Source: a filamentous cyanobacterium CCT1 (GTDB taxonomy: Bacteria > Cyanobacteriota > Cyanobacteriia > Phormidesmidales > Phormidesmidaceae). Taken from it: a stretch of 64,000 nt of DNA. Both the position numbers and the translations under genes were made by a program. Shown here piece by piece: positions 35,739 through 46,229 of the stretch. The stretch covers positions 1 to 64,000 of the forward strand of contig PYER01000002.1 in the NCBI GenBank assembly GCA_003017855.1, written 5' to 3'. Each line of letters opens with the position of its first letter. Positions within the stretch are counted from its first letter, which is position 1. The notes beneath the pieces were generated by a model. That model was not told the origin of the DNA and made no database searches. It was given only the letters and a program-made list of their open reading frames with translations.

Positions 35739-36686
35739 TTGGCACAGTTTCATGTTGATTGCGTAGAGTCTGTCGTTGAAAGCGACCAGAGTCAGTACGG
35801 TCGGTTTGTAATCGAACCCCTGGAGCGTAGCCAGGGGACCACAGTGGGCAACGCCCTGCGGCGAGTGCTGCTCTCTAACCTTGAGGGCATTGCGATTACG
35901 GCCGTCAGAATTGCTGGCGCCACCCATGAGTTCTCCACTATTGTTGGCGTTCGGGAAGACGTCCTCGACATTCTCCTGAACATGAAGGAGATTGTTCTGC
36001 GGAGCTACTCCAGTCAGCCTCAAATCGGTCGTCTGCTGGTGCAGGGGCCGGCCCGAGTCACCGCTGGGCACTTTGAGCTGCCCTCGGAAGTGGAAGTCGT
36101 AAACCCCGAGCAGTATGTGGCGACTGTTGCCGATGGCCACACCCTGGAAATGGAGTTCAGAATTGAGCGAGGCCAGGGATACCGGGCTGTAGAGCGCAGC
36201 AAGGATGATGTTACGGCGCTAGACTTCATTCAGATCGACTCTGTTTTTATGCCGGTCAAAAAGGTCAACTACACCGTGGAAGAGGTAGTTGTATCTGGCT
36301 CCATGCAGCGTGATCAGCTGATTATGGACATCTGGACCAACGGCAGTATCACGCCTCAGCAGGCGATGAGCCAGGCCGCCGACATTTTGGTCAGTCTTTT
36401 TGTCCCCCTAAAAGACGTCACCCTTGAGCCTAAGTTTGACGAAGAGGTGAAGGAAGAAGACCCGAACAATCAAATTCCCATCGAGGAGCTACGGCTTTCG
36501 GTGCGGGCCTACAACTGCCTGAAGCGCGCTCAGATCAACTCGGTGGCAGACTTGCTGGACTTCAGCCAGGAAGACCTGCTGGAGATCAAGAACTTTGGCC
36601 AAAAGTCTGCTGAAGAGGTTATCGAGGCTCTCCAGGAGCGTTTGGGGATTACTCTGCCTTTAGAAAAGGCTTCGAAAACGGCTTGA
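35739..36686 (+). CDS. rpoA: RNA polymerase alpha subunit
   Basis: A 315-residue subunit that scaffolds polymerase assembly. The N-terminal domain (RFVIEPLERSQGTTVGNALRRVLLSNLEG) dimerises. The C-terminal domain (IEELRLSVRAYNCLKRAQINSVADLLDFSQEDLLEIKNFGQKSAEEVIEAL) contacts UP elements and activators. The start is a TTG (MAQFHVDCVES), the only start matching the family N-terminus, with a GGGAGA site upstream. Confidence 0.97.
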   Translation: MAQFHVDCVESVVESDQSQYGRFVIEPLERSQGTTVGNALRRVLLSNLEGIAITAVRIAGATHEFSTIVGVREDVLDILLNMKEIVLRSYSSQPQIGRLLVQGPARVTAGHFELPSEVEVVNPEQYVATVADGHTLEMEFRIERGQGYRAVERSKDDVTALDFIQIDSVFMPVKKVNYTVEEVVVSGSMQRDQLIMDIWTNGSITPQQAMSQAADILVSLFVPLKDVTLEPKFDEEVKEEDPNNQIPIEELRLSVRAYNCLKRAQINSVADLLDFSQEDLLEIKNFGQKSAEEVIEALQERLGITLPLEKASKTA

Positions 36687-36772
36687 TAGCAGGGGTGAGT
36701 TAGGGGTCACCTTAGCATCTCTGCAGTTTTCCTGCACAGCTTTAATTTTGTTGTTCATCTGAGTTCAGTACC

Positions 36773-37123
36773 ATGCGTCACCGTTGTCGCGTTCATCAAC
36801 TTGGGAAGCCTGCAGACCAGCGTAAAGCTCTGCTGCGCTCCCTGACCACGGAGCTAATCCGTCACGGTCGAATCACGACCACCAAAGCCCGGGCTAGAGC
36901 GGTCCGCGAAGAGGCTGACCGCATGATTACCCTAGCCAAGGATGGTTCGCTCTCGGCCCGTCGGCAGGCTCTGGGCTACATTTATGACAAACAGCTCGTT
37001 CATGCCCTGTTTGGTCAAGCGGCTGAGCGCTACGGCGACCGCAACGGTGGCTATACCCGCATTGTTAAAACCGTTCGCCGTCGCGGCGACAACTCCGAAA
37101 TGGCCATCATTGAGCTGACCTAG
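36773..37123 (+). CDS. rplQ: 50S ribosomal protein L17
   Basis: A 116-residue exit-region protein: [42 protein letters not shown] and the ending [12 protein letters not shown]. Follows rpoA after 86 bp, standard alpha-operon order. Confidence 0.97.
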   Translation: MRHRCRVHQLGKPADQRKALLRSLTTELIRHGRITTTKARARAVREEADRMITLAKDGSLSARRQALGYIYDKQLVHALFGQAAERYGDRNGGYTRIVKTVRRRGDNSEMAIIELT

Positions 37124-37199
37124 GCATTTCCTAGCACTTGCCCAGATCACCTGCTTCGTCTGCTAGTTTCCCGTTCTTGTCCCTCCCTGTCCGTGCCCC

Positions 37200-38072
37200 A
37201 TGGAGAAGTCATCACCCATACAGCGCAGTCTGGAGAGCCAGTCCGCCGAGTTTGCCCAGGCAACTCAGCGGATTGCGCTGGTGGTGCAGTACGTGGGCAC
37301 TCATCTGCATGGTTGGCAGTGGCAGCCCAATGCTCGTACGGTACAGGGCGAGATCGAGGCCGCGATTCGTTCGGTGTTGGGTTATGACGTGCGCCTCAAC
37401 GGCGCAGGGCGCACCGATACTGGTGTGCACGCGGCAGCCCAGGTGGCTCATTTTGATGCACCGGGTTTCATGCCAGCCCATCGCTGGGCCGATGTGCTCA
37501 ATGCCCGTCTGCCCGATGATGTTTTGATTCGGGCGTCAGCGGCGGTACCCGATACCTGGCATGCCCAGTTTTCGGCCTGCTGGCGACGCTATCGCTACAC
37601 CCTTTATACTGGGCAGCGACCCAACCTGTTTGTTCGCCCCTTCGTGTGGCACTATTACCATCAGTATTTGGACCAGGGCAAAATCCAAACGGCGCTGGAT
37701 GCCATGGTTGGCCACCACGATATGACCGCTTTCCACCGAGCGCGATCGGGCAAAAGCCACTCCTGGGTAGACTTACAAGTCGCTGAATGCCGCCGTCGAG
37801 ACACCTTTCTGACTGTCGAGCTTCAGGCCAAGGGTTTTTTGTATGGCATGGTGCGATTGATCATGGGGCTACTCGTCAAGGTTGGCAGCGGCAAACTTAG
37901 CCCGACAGAGTTTGGCCATCTTTGGCAGCAGCGTCAGCGTCACCGAGTTAGATACGCCGCCCCGGCTAAGGGGTTGTGTTTACTGCGAGTCGGCTACGAC
38001 CATAACCCCTTTACTCCAGAGGTCTGGTTTGATGCTCAGCCTCACTTTTTCTGGGGAGCAGCGGCAGCCTGA
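37200..38072 (+). CDS. truA: tRNA pseudouridine synthase A (positions 38-40)
   Basis: A 290-residue enzyme making pseudouridine at positions 38-40 of the tRNA anticodon arm. The catalytic Asp lies in LNGAGRTDTGVHAAAQ (Asp near residue 73). Other TruA segments are ALVVQYVGTHLHGWQWQP, RRYRYTLY and FLYGMVRLIMGLLVKVGSGKLS. It lies between rplQ and rplM, the usual cyanobacterial order. Confidence 0.95.
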   Translation: MEKSSPIQRSLESQSAEFAQATQRIALVVQYVGTHLHGWQWQPNARTVQGEIEAAIRSVLGYDVRLNGAGRTDTGVHAAAQVAHFDAPGFMPAHRWADVLNARLPDDVLIRASAAVPDTWHAQFSACWRRYRYTLYTGQRPNLFVRPFVWHYYHQYLDQGKIQTALDAMVGHHDMTAFHRARSGKSHSWVDLQVAECRRRDTFLTVELQAKGFLYGMVRLIMGLLVKVGSGKLSPTEFGHLWQQRQRHRVRYAAPAKGLCLLRVGYDHNPFTPEVWFDAQPHFFWGAAAA

Positions 38073-38144
38073 GGCTGGTTAAGGTTTTTCGATTGTTTGT
38101 TTCATTACTGTGGTTCACCCAAAAAGGAAGGCAGCTCAAGCGCT

Positions 38145-38603
38145 ATGACTACTAAGACCTACATTCCTCCCCACGATTCTTTACAGAAACAGTGGCACGT
38201 GATCGACGCTGAGGGTCAGCGCCTGGGGCGGCTGGCCACTGAAATAGCCACTATTCTGCGCGGCAAAAACAAGCCCACCTTTACTCCCCACATGGATACG
38301 GGTGATTTCGTTATTGTGGTGAATGCTGAGAAAGTTGCGGTGACCGGTCGTAAGGCCAGCACCAAGCTCTATCGACGCCACTCCGGTCGTCCCGGGGGTA
38401 TGAAAGTAGAAACCTTCGACAAACTTCAGGCCCGCATTCCTGAGCGCATTATTGAGCAGGCGGTGAAGGGTATGCTGCCGAAAAATTCTCTGGGTCGCAA
38501 GCAGTTCACCAAGCTCAAGGTATACGCCGGGCCAGAGCATCCTCATCAGGCTCAAAGCCCTGAAGTTCATGTTGTCAATACTATTCCTGGAGAAGCGAAA
38601 TAA
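38145..38603 (+). CDS. rplM: 50S ribosomal protein L13
   Basis: A 152-residue early-assembly protein. The start is the ATG at 38145 ([24 protein letters not shown]); the longer frame from 38097 adds 16 atypical residues. Conserved [43 protein letters not shown]. Its stop shares one base with the rpsI start (TAATG). Confidence 0.96.
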   Translation: MTTKTYIPPHDSLQKQWHVIDAEGQRLGRLATEIATILRGKNKPTFTPHMDTGDFVIVVNAEKVAVTGRKASTKLYRRHSGRPGGMKVETFDKLQARIPERIIEQAVKGMLPKNSLGRKQFTKLKVYAGPEHPHQAQSPEVHVVNTIPGEAK

Positions 38604-39016
38604 TGCAGGCCACTGATCAATCTCAACAGGCTGTGTACTGGGGAACCGGTCGCCGTAAAACCTCTATTGCCCGAGTGCGGTTAGTGCCTGGCAATGGTCA
38701 GCTGATTATCAACAAGCGCCCCGGCGATGACTACTTGCAGTTCAACCCTGCCTACCTAAACGCCACCAAGGCCCCCCTCGAGGTGTTAGGTCTGGAAAAC
38801 TCCTACGATGTTCTGGTGAACGTCAAGGGAGGTGGGTTGACGGGCCAAGCTGATGCGATTCGTCTTGGGGTAGCTCGAGCGCTGTGTGAGCTCGACCCGG
38901 AAAACCGTAAGCCGCTGAAAGTTGAGGGGTATCTTACCCGTGACCCCCGGGCCAAGGAACGCCGCAAGTACGGTCTGAAGAAGGCTCGTAAGGCTCCTCA
39001 GTTCTCCAAGCGTTAA
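38603..39016 (+). CDS. rpsI: 30S ribosomal protein S9
   Basis: A 137-residue protein whose C-terminal tail ([13 protein letters not shown]) reaches the P-site tRNA. Also [31 protein letters not shown] and [17 protein letters not shown]. Coupled to rplM by a one-base overlap. Confidence 0.97.
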   Translation: MQATDQSQQAVYWGTGRRKTSIARVRLVPGNGQLIINKRPGDDYLQFNPAYLNATKAPLEVLGLENSYDVLVNVKGGGLTGQADAIRLGVARALCELDPENRKPLKVEGYLTRDPRAKERRKYGLKKARKAPQFSKR

Positions 39017-39132
39017 GGTTTTGGAGCTGGATTTGTTGGCTACGATCTAAGAGTGTTCGGCGAAACCTCTAAATCTAGATCTAGGCTAGAGCTCGTTTCT
39101 TTTTTGTTGATGTTGTTGTTGTAACCATTACC

Positions 39133-39381
39133 ATGGCAAAGTCTGACATTCACCCCACCTGGTATCCCGAGGCCAAGGTGTTCTGTGACGGCAAAGAAAT
39201 TATGACCGTGGGCTCCACCAAGCCTGAGCTGCACGTGGACGTCTGGTCTGGAAACCATCCTTTCTACACCGGCACCCAGAAAATCATTGATACCGAGGGC
39301 CGAGTTGAGCGCTTTATGCGTAAATACGGCATGACCGATACGTCAGCTGCCGCTAGCGATAAGGCTGCCGACAACGATTAG
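39133..39381 (+). CDS. rpmE: 50S ribosomal protein L31
   Basis: An 82-residue bridging protein. It opens MAKSDIHPTWYPEAKVFCDGKEIMTVGSTKPELHVDVWSGNHPFYTG. It has one Cys only, so it is the zinc-independent (C-minus) type. 116 bp follow rpsI; prfA follows after 60 bp. Confidence 0.95.
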   Translation: MAKSDIHPTWYPEAKVFCDGKEIMTVGSTKPELHVDVWSGNHPFYTGTQKIIDTEGRVERFMRKYGMTDTSAAASDKAADND

Positions 39382-39408
39382 CGCATTCTGCTGTAGCACT
39401 TAGAGTAG

Positions 39409-40545
<1,137 letters not shown>

Positions 40546-40567
40546 GTGCTAGCCTGAGTAGGTTGTG

Positions 40568-40589
40568 CTGGCCTGGCAGGCCAGTCTTT
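40568..40589 (+). terminator. Candidate terminator after prfA
   Basis: A 7-bp stem CTGGCCT / AGGCCAG with a three-base loop and a TCTTT tail, 23 bases past the prfA stop and 23 before the nuclease start. The tail is short, so read-through is likely. Confidence 0.4.
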
Positions 40590-40611
40590 GGCGGTTACCT
40601 GAGGAAAGCGG

Positions 40612-41907
40612 ATGGCTAAATTTCTCCACATTGCCGATATTCACCTCGGGTTTGACCGCTACGACACCCCAGAGCGCACCAAGGACTTTTTTCGCGCTCT
40701 ACAGACGGTGCTGGAGCGCTATGCGATTGAAGAAAAGGTTGATTTTGTGGCGATCGCGGGCGATCTGTTCGAGCATCGCAATATCAAGCCCGCCACCCTC
40801 AACCAGGCTCAGATCTGCCTCCAGGCGCTGAAGGATGCCGAGATTCCGGTGCTGGCGATCGAGGGCAACCACGACAATCGCCCTTACGGCACCCGCACCA
40901 GCTGGCTCAAGTACCTGGCCGAGTGGGATTTGCTCAAGCTGCTGGAGCCCAACGACGGAGCCGATGCCGAAAATCGCCTGCCCCCCTGGGACGAAGCTAC
41001 TCGCTCGGGGGCCTACATTGACTTGCCCTGCGGGGTGCGCATCGTGGGCTCCAACTGGTACGGTGCTACCGCTCCCCGCGCGATTGAGCTGCTGTCGGGA
41101 GCCATTCGAGAGCTGCCTGCTGGCCCCGACTACACTGTTCTGCTGTTTCACCACGGCTTGGAGGGGCAGATTGCTCGCTACGCCGGGGCGCTGCGTTACA
41201 GCGAACTGCTGCCCCTCAAAGAGGCTGGGGTAGACTACCTGGCCCTGGGCCACATTCACAAGAATTACACGGCTGAGGGCTGGGTGTTTAACCCCGGCTC
41301 ACTGGAGGCGAACAACGTAGAAGAAAGCCGTTTCCATCGGGGAGCTTACCTGGTAGAGCTGTCGCCCCAGGGCATTGACGCACAGCTGCAAACCGACTAC
41401 TTTCAGCGCCCCATCGTGCGGCTGGAGCTGGTAGCAAAAGGTCACGAGAGCCTGGACGGGCTGACCCAGATGGCGCTGGACAGGGCGATCGCGGCCGCTG
41501 CTGAGCACCAGGGTGACACGGCCCCTATTTTAGAGCTGAAGATTACGGGCCAGGTGGGTTTCGATCGCCTGGAACTGGACACGCGCCGTCTTCAGGAGAG
41601 CATCAAAGCGGCCAGCAATGCGCTGGTCGTCCTCGTCAAATACGATGTAGAAGATGTAGCCTACCAGACGCCTCTGAGCGAAGGCCAAAACCGCGCCGAA
41701 ATTGAGCAGTCTATTTTTGAGGACATGCTCACGGCCCACCGCGACTACAAGACTCGGGCTCCAGAGCTGGCTCGTGGGTTGACTGACCTCAAAGATCGTC
41801 AGCTAGCTGGAGCTGATGAGCTCGATCTCTATGGTTTAGTAGAAACTCTATTGGGTCTCGATGAGGCGATCGCCGCGCCACAGCCTCAAGTCGCATCCCA
41901 GGAATAA
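40612..41907 (+). CDS. SbcD/Mre11-like DNA repair exonuclease
   Basis: A 431-residue metallophosphoesterase. All five motifs are present: IADIHLGFDRYD (residues about 6-17), AGDLFEHRN (about 47), GNHDN (about 84), FHHGLEG (about 181) and LGHIHKNY (about 212), then FNPGSLEANN. Mre11/SbcD enzymes bind two manganese ions and process double-strand breaks or hairpins with an SbcC/Rad50 ATPase. No sbcC gene is adjacent, so the partner must be elsewhere. The C-terminal 150 residues are helical and family-specific. Confidence 0.85.
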   Translation: MAKFLHIADIHLGFDRYDTPERTKDFFRALQTVLERYAIEEKVDFVAIAGDLFEHRNIKPATLNQAQICLQALKDAEIPVLAIEGNHDNRPYGTRTSWLKYLAEWDLLKLLEPNDGADAENRLPPWDEATRSGAYIDLPCGVRIVGSNWYGATAPRAIELLSGAIRELPAGPDYTVLLFHHGLEGQIARYAGALRYSELLPLKEAGVDYLALGHIHKNYTAEGWVFNPGSLEANNVEESRFHRGAYLVELSPQGIDAQLQTDYFQRPIVRLELVAKGHESLDGLTQMALDRAIAAAAEHQGDTAPILELKITGQVGFDRLELDTRRLQESIKAASNALVVLVKYDVEDVAYQTPLSEGQNRAEIEQSIFEDMLTAHRDYKTRAPELARGLTDLKDRQLAGADELDLYGLVETLLGLDEAIAAPQPQVASQE

Positions 41908-41937
41908 GCTTCAGGGCACCCTGCCCCAGTTTGTGAG

Positions 41938-42699
41938 TTACATAAACCAAATGGTGAGAAAGTGTCGCTGCTGCCAAATCATAGCCACACCGCTGACAGC
42001 TACAAAGGCAAAAACCAGCTGCCGAAACTGCTGGGCGGACAGTTTCGCCAGCACCTGCTTACCCAACCAGTTGGCCGGTATGGCCCCTAACCCAATCACT
42101 AACCCGTAGGCTAGGTACTCCCCACTCAGACTGCCAAAAGCGGCATAGGCCAGCAGCTTAACGAGATGTAGCACGGCCTTGTTGAAGGCTTTAGTCGCCA
42201 CCATGGCTTCTTTTTCTAACCCATAGTTGAGATACAGCGGGTTCATAATTGGGCCGGTGCTGCCAATCAGTGCAGAGCCAATGGCGTTGATCAAAGACAG
42301 CGGCAAAAAATACCAGGCCTGAATCGTGAAACAGTTTTCTTTGGCAGGCAGCAGGTAGTTAACGACCATGACCAGCAGCCCCGCGCCCAGCAAGAGCTGT
42401 AGGCCCTCAGCGTGAATTTGAGTTAGCCCATAGGAGCCAAGGAGAGCGCCTATAGTGGCACCCGGCACGTACCATGCGGTTACGTTCCAGTCGATATCAT
42501 CCCAAAATACCAATCCCCGCTGCGCATTCCCGATCAGCAGCCCGGTGGTAATAACGGGGGCTACGGCCTGCGTACCCAGCAGCAGCGAAATCATAGGAAT
42601 TAGAATGAACGGGCTACCGCCTCCCGCCAGCATGCTGAGAAACCAGGCCAGAAAACTGGCCACAAATAAGCTCAAGGCGATCATAGGTTGCGGCAACAC
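41938..42699 (-). CDS. TSUP-family permease (TauE/SafE-like)
   Basis: A 253-residue membrane protein with about eight hydrophobic segments in two repeats. It has GGGSPFILIPMISLLLGTQAVAPVITTGLLIGNAQR (residues about 26-61) and a related second-half motif GLGAIPANWLGKQVL (near 211). TSUP members export or import sulfite, sulfoacetate and related anions. The substrate is not shown. It is convergent with the exonuclease gene, 30 bp apart. Confidence 0.8.
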   Translation of the reverse strand: MLPQPMIALSLFVASFLAWFLSMLAGGGSPFILIPMISLLLGTQAVAPVITTGLLIGNAQRGLVFWDDIDWNVTAWYVPGATIGALLGSYGLTQIHAEGLQLLLGAGLLVMVVNYLLPAKENCFTIQAWYFLPLSLINAIGSALIGSTGPIMNPLYLNYGLEKEAMVATKAFNKAVLHLVKLLAYAAFGSLSGEYLAYGLVIGLGAIPANWLGKQVLAKLSAQQFRQLVFAFVAVSGVAMIWQQRHFLTIWFM

Positions 42700-42996
42700 T
42701 GTGACTAAGATTTTAGTCTAGGGAGACAACAATGCTGTGCAGTAAGCGCGTCTTGCCCATGCTCAAACCCAACAGTTTGATGGCAAAGTCCGGGCAAACA
42801 AAAATAGATCGCAACTACAGCGCTGGCCAGTGCGCTGAGGACAGTAAGGACTGTCTGTAGCTAAACCTGGAACAGTGAACTGGCGCATAGCTCTCGCCCA
42901 CAGACCAGCACCGACGTCTTAACCGTCGTGGCGACGGCTATAGTTGTGTATGCTCAACCTTTTCTCCTCCTGCTTTTCTAGTATTGATAGCGGCGT
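42700..42996. other. 297-bp divergent gap, nothing convincing
   Basis: Between the TSUP permease and the M48-like gene. I see no reading frame with family features, no strong palindrome and no clear promoter pair in it; only ordinary mixed sequence. Confidence 0.4.
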
Positions 42997-45534
42997 ATGG
43001 CGCAGCCCATAGACTCCAATTCTTCAGCCTCTGGCTCTAAGCGTGCCGGTAAACCGTCGGTTGAGGCCTTTTACCAGCAGGCGATCGCAGCTTTTAAGGC
43101 CCAAGACTATGACCAAGCTTTGGCCCAATTTCAGCGCCTAGAACAGCTCCCAACAACATCGCCCTACTATCTCAAAGCTCTGATGGGCCGAGTGCGCGTT
43201 CACCAGCGTCTTGGCCAGGATGATCAGGTCAAACGACTCTGTCACAAGCTGCTCGACAGCCCTTCACCCCAGGTTCAGCAGTGGGCTCAGCAGGTTTTGA
43301 ACCCGTCTCAATCGACCGCGATCGCTACTGATCCAAACGCTAGTACCCCAAACGCTGAGCCGCCAGCTACCGCTGGGGCAGATTTGAGTGGCTTCGTCCC
43401 CTTAGACAATGCCAAGAACTTGTCGCAGCGGCCCGCCGCCCCCCAGACGCTGACGCCTGCTCCCACCGAGCGGCCCGTTAAACCAGCTCAGCCCGCGCCC
43501 CAGGACGTTGCTGATTCGACGCAGTCTACACCGGTTCAGGACGCTTCGGAACCTGAGGTGCGATCGCTGTTTCACTATCAACAGCTCAATCAGCAGCCTG
43601 ACGCCGAGCCCAAAGATACGCAGACAAAGCCGGTCGGAGATTTCCCTTCAGCGTCCCCACGACCCACACCAGTAGAGTCTGCTGTACCGGAGCCAACCGC
43701 GCTGCCGTCTAGGCCCCAGCAAGTTCGACCCCAGCGCCAGGTGCCCTTACCGAAGCGCCTCCTGGCCCTGTGGCTGGGCCAGGGGCTAACGGCGATCGCC
43801 TTGATCTGGGTGATCAACTGGGCCTTTCATTTCACCTTAAGAACCGTAGATGGACTGCTGCGCTGGGTACGCTGGCCCGTTCAGCTCAGCCTGCCTGGAG
43901 CTTATCAGACCTATACGATTTGGATCGTTATCGGGCTGGTGCTGCTGGCACTGGCTAGCCCCTGGCTGATGGATCTGGCGCTAGCGGCCTGGTACCGTCA
44001 GCGCTCCCTATCTATTCGTCAGCTGCAAACCTATAGCCCTGCCACGCTGCGCCTGCTGCGGCAGGTGTGCCGTCAGCAGGGGTGGCCAATGCCAGAGCTA
44101 AGGCTAATTGCCGACCCGGCGCCCCTGTGCTTTAGCTACGGCTGGCTGCCTCGCAATACCCGAATTGTGGTCAGCCAGGGGCTTCTAGACCGGATGTCAG
44201 ATCAGACTCTGACCACGTTCTACAGTTACGAACTGGTCCGGACGGTCAACGGCAGCTTGCCGGTGCTCTCAGCCGTTGGGCTGTCGCTGCTGCTGCTGCA
44301 TACGGGGTACTACTGGCTGGCTCAGAGGGCAGATGCTCTCAGCCAGCCGATGCTCCGGGGCCTGCTGGGCAGCGGCGCAGGTCTTTTCTATGGTCTATTT
44401 TGGCTGCTGCGACAGGCTGTACTGTGGCTATCGCGGTTGTGCTGTCGCTGGGGCGATCGCCGCGTTGTAGCCCTAACCCAGCAGCCCGATCGGGGCATTG
44501 AGGTCATAGTGGAGGCGACTGCTGCGATCGCAACCTACCTGCAACAGCACGGCACCCTGCATCCGCTCCACACTAGCCTGGAGGTACTGATGCCCGTCAG
44601 CAGCCGTCAATCGATTACACCAGGTCGGCTGCTGGCCACTTCAGAAGGCGCCTCAAAGGGCGTTGGCCCTGAGGGGCCGGTCTCCGACCATCGCGCGGCC
44701 ATTTTTAGCACCCTTTTAGCTGTAGATGGGCTTAACCCCTATCGCCAGTGGCTGCGGGTCAATGCTTCCCACGAACCGCTGGGCGAGCGACTGCTCTGGC
44801 TCCATCAGCAGGCCCTCCTGCGAGGTCAACCTGGCCTTCCTCTCGAATCCGGTGCACCTCAGCGAGCTCCCTCAACCACTATGTCACTTCCCCTGCTGCT
44901 GCTGCAAAAAGGCCCTCTGGCAGGCCTAGTAGCTGGCGGCAGCTTGGCTATGGGCCTGTGGTTTATAGGAGGAGTTGTCAACCGGCTAGGTTGGCAGCAC
45001 CTGAGCTGGCTCTACCAAGACCCCAGCATTTTGATCGGCGGGCTGTGGCTAGGGTTGGGGTTAGGCCTGCTGCTGCGCATAAACGTGCTTTTTCCTGAGT
45101 CTGGCCAATCGCCAGCCAGTCGGCCACCAGAGGAAACGGTCGCCAGCCTGCTGCTGCACCCTGCACCATTGCCGGTACAGGGACAGCCGGTCACGCTACG
45201 GGGCAAGCTGCGAGGCTTGCCCGGGGCCGGTAACTGGGGCTGTCAGGACCTTTACTTAGATGATGAATCAGGCCTGGTAAAGCTAGTTAACCCTGTGCCA
45301 CTGGGGACTTTACAGGGCTTGCTTCAGCCTCAAACCCATCCAGCCGGTTGGGTAGATCGGATGGTTACCGTCACCGGCTGGAGCCGCTACGGTGGTGGCC
45401 TGCTTTGGGTAGATATTGACGAGGTAAAAACCGATCAGCGCCATAGCTTCTCAGCCTATGGACCCATTTGGGCTACCACAATCAGCATTGTCAGCAGCGG
45501 CATTGGCATTTTGACCATTCTTAGAGGCGGTTAG
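42997..45534 (+). CDS. Large M48-like membrane protein lacking HExxH, with OB-like C-terminus
   Basis: An 845-residue protein. Residues about 20-105 resemble TPR helices (AFYQQAIAAFKAQDYDQALAQFQRL). Residues about 110-250 form a Pro/Gln-rich linker, followed by two membrane helices (about 258-325). Residues about 340-440 look like an M48 peptidase N-terminal part (LRLLRQVCRQQGWPMPELRLI, FSYGWLPRNTRIVVSQGLLD), but the place of the zinc motif HExxH reads YELVRT. Two more membrane helices lie near 645-690. Residues about 715-815 look like an OB-type domain. Probably a catalytically dead paralogue; function unknown. Confidence 0.6.
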   Translation: MAQPIDSNSSASGSKRAGKPSVEAFYQQAIAAFKAQDYDQALAQFQRLEQLPTTSPYYLKALMGRVRVHQRLGQDDQVKRLCHKLLDSPSPQVQQWAQQVLNPSQSTAIATDPNASTPNAEPPATAGADLSGFVPLDNAKNLSQRPAAPQTLTPAPTERPVKPAQPAPQDVADSTQSTPVQDASEPEVRSLFHYQQLNQQPDAEPKDTQTKPVGDFPSASPRPTPVESAVPEPTALPSRPQQVRPQRQVPLPKRLLALWLGQGLTAIALIWVINWAFHFTLRTVDGLLRWVRWPVQLSLPGAYQTYTIWIVIGLVLLALASPWLMDLALAAWYRQRSLSIRQLQTYSPATLRLLRQVCRQQGWPMPELRLIADPAPLCFSYGWLPRNTRIVVSQGLLDRMSDQTLTTFYSYELVRTVNGSLPVLSAVGLSLLLLHTGYYWLAQRADALSQPMLRGLLGSGAGLFYGLFWLLRQAVLWLSRLCCRWGDRRVVALTQQPDRGIEVIVEATAAIATYLQQHGTLHPLHTSLEVLMPVSSRQSITPGRLLATSEGASKGVGPEGPVSDHRAAIFSTLLAVDGLNPYRQWLRVNASHEPLGERLLWLHQQALLRGQPGLPLESGAPQRAPSTTMSLPLLLLQKGPLAGLVAGGSLAMGLWFIGGVVNRLGWQHLSWLYQDPSILIGGLWLGLGLGLLLRINVLFPESGQSPASRPPEETVASLLLHPAPLPVQGQPVTLRGKLRGLPGAGNWGCQDLYLDDESGLVKLVNPVPLGTLQGLLQPQTHPAGWVDRMVTVTGWSRYGGGLLWVDIDEVKTDQRHSFSAYGPIWATTISIVSSGIGILTILRGG

Positions 45535-45553
45535 CGGTTGATGTAAAGCAATG

Positions 45554-45582
45554 TTGCAACAAGCTGCTGTCGGTGTTACATT
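45554..45582 (+). promoter_or_regulatory. Candidate core promoter of the sRNA
   Basis: TTGCAA (45554-45559), a 17-base spacer and TACATT (45577-45582), each 4/6 to consensus. The HLR1 repeat overlaps the -10 box, a placement that would favour repression by bound RpaB in low light. Confidence 0.4.
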
Positions 45583-45592
45583 AATTTACAGA
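45575..45592 (+). promoter_or_regulatory. HLR1-type element (RpaB binding site)
   Basis: GTTACATT, AA, TTTACAGA: two direct repeats of (G/T)TTACA(A/T)(A/T) separated by two bases, failing only in the last two positions. HLR1 is the known binding sequence of the high-light regulator RpaB at psbA, hli, photosystem I and psrR1 promoters. It is the only such pair I noticed in the window. Confidence 0.6.
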
Positions 45593-45706
45593 AACACATG
45601 CCTGGGTTCCCTGGCCGCTTAAAGAGTTGGCTTCGGGGTTTGTTAGGTATTGGGTTCTCCTACTCTCAACACAGCAAACAAACCAGCCCTTCTCGGCTGG
45701 TTTTTA
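45590..45706 (+). ncRNA. Candidate high-light sRNA (PsrR1-like)
   Basis: A transcription unit of about 117 bases bounded by the HLR1-overlapped promoter and an intrinsic terminator: stem AACCAGCC / GGCTGGTT (45681-45688, 45695-45702) with a CTTCTC loop and TTTTT. Upstream of the terminator is a CU-rich stretch GGTTCTCCTACTCTC (about 45652-45666) that could pair with ribosome sites. The architecture matches PsrR1 (SyR1), a conserved cyanobacterial sRNA that represses photosystem I and phycobilisome genes in high light. Identity is inferred from architecture, not alignment. The 37-codon frame inside has no family features. Confidence 0.5.
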
Positions 45707-46229
45707 TTTAAAGGCTTAATCTGAGCCAGTAATTTAGCCAAGCAAGGGGCATATACCGTGTTACCTTGATAAGTGGTGTAGTCGGTTGGTACAACTCTGG
45801 CTTTCTGAAAGGTAAGATGCTCAACGTTGTCCAATAGGTTGAAAATGATTCTCTCTTGGGAGAGATGACTGAATCTGGACGGCTTTTATAATGCTTGAGC
45901 TATTTTCTGTAAGGCTCCTTGTTGGGGCGAAATGAGGCCGGTGCTGTGCTGTTTCTGCGATCGCTTTAGGCTGTGTTTAGGTGCTAACGACTGGTAGTGT
46001 ATCTAGGCGGGTTTCAGAGCCAGAATTTGTTAAGCTATTGAAAGACTTAACGCTTGACATTTTGATGCGACCTGATTGGTACTTTTAGGTCAGAGTCTGC
46101 AATCTTAATAATAGTTGGTTAAATTGGCGGCACTGTAGGCAGGTAGCGGTTGGCCTAAAGCTCAAACTTGATTCGGCAAGGTTATCGATCTCGATTCATT
46201 TGCCTTTTAGAACACCAGAGGTATCTTAA

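Larger units (their letters stand above)
45535..46229. other. 695-bp gap with sRNA locus and rbp upstream region
   Basis: Holds the HLR1-promoter/sRNA/terminator unit (45554-45706). Beyond it are about 520 bases without a convincing gene. TTGACA at 46054-46059 with TACTTT at 46080-46085 is a poor promoter pair (20-base spacer). The rest is AT-richer than surrounding genes and may be the long upstream or 5' untranslated region of the RRM gene. Confidence 0.4.

Noticed and set aside
45599-45709. 37-codon frame inside the sRNA locus
   Set aside because: It runs through the terminator stem and has no ribosome site; a non-coding RNA explains the signals better.
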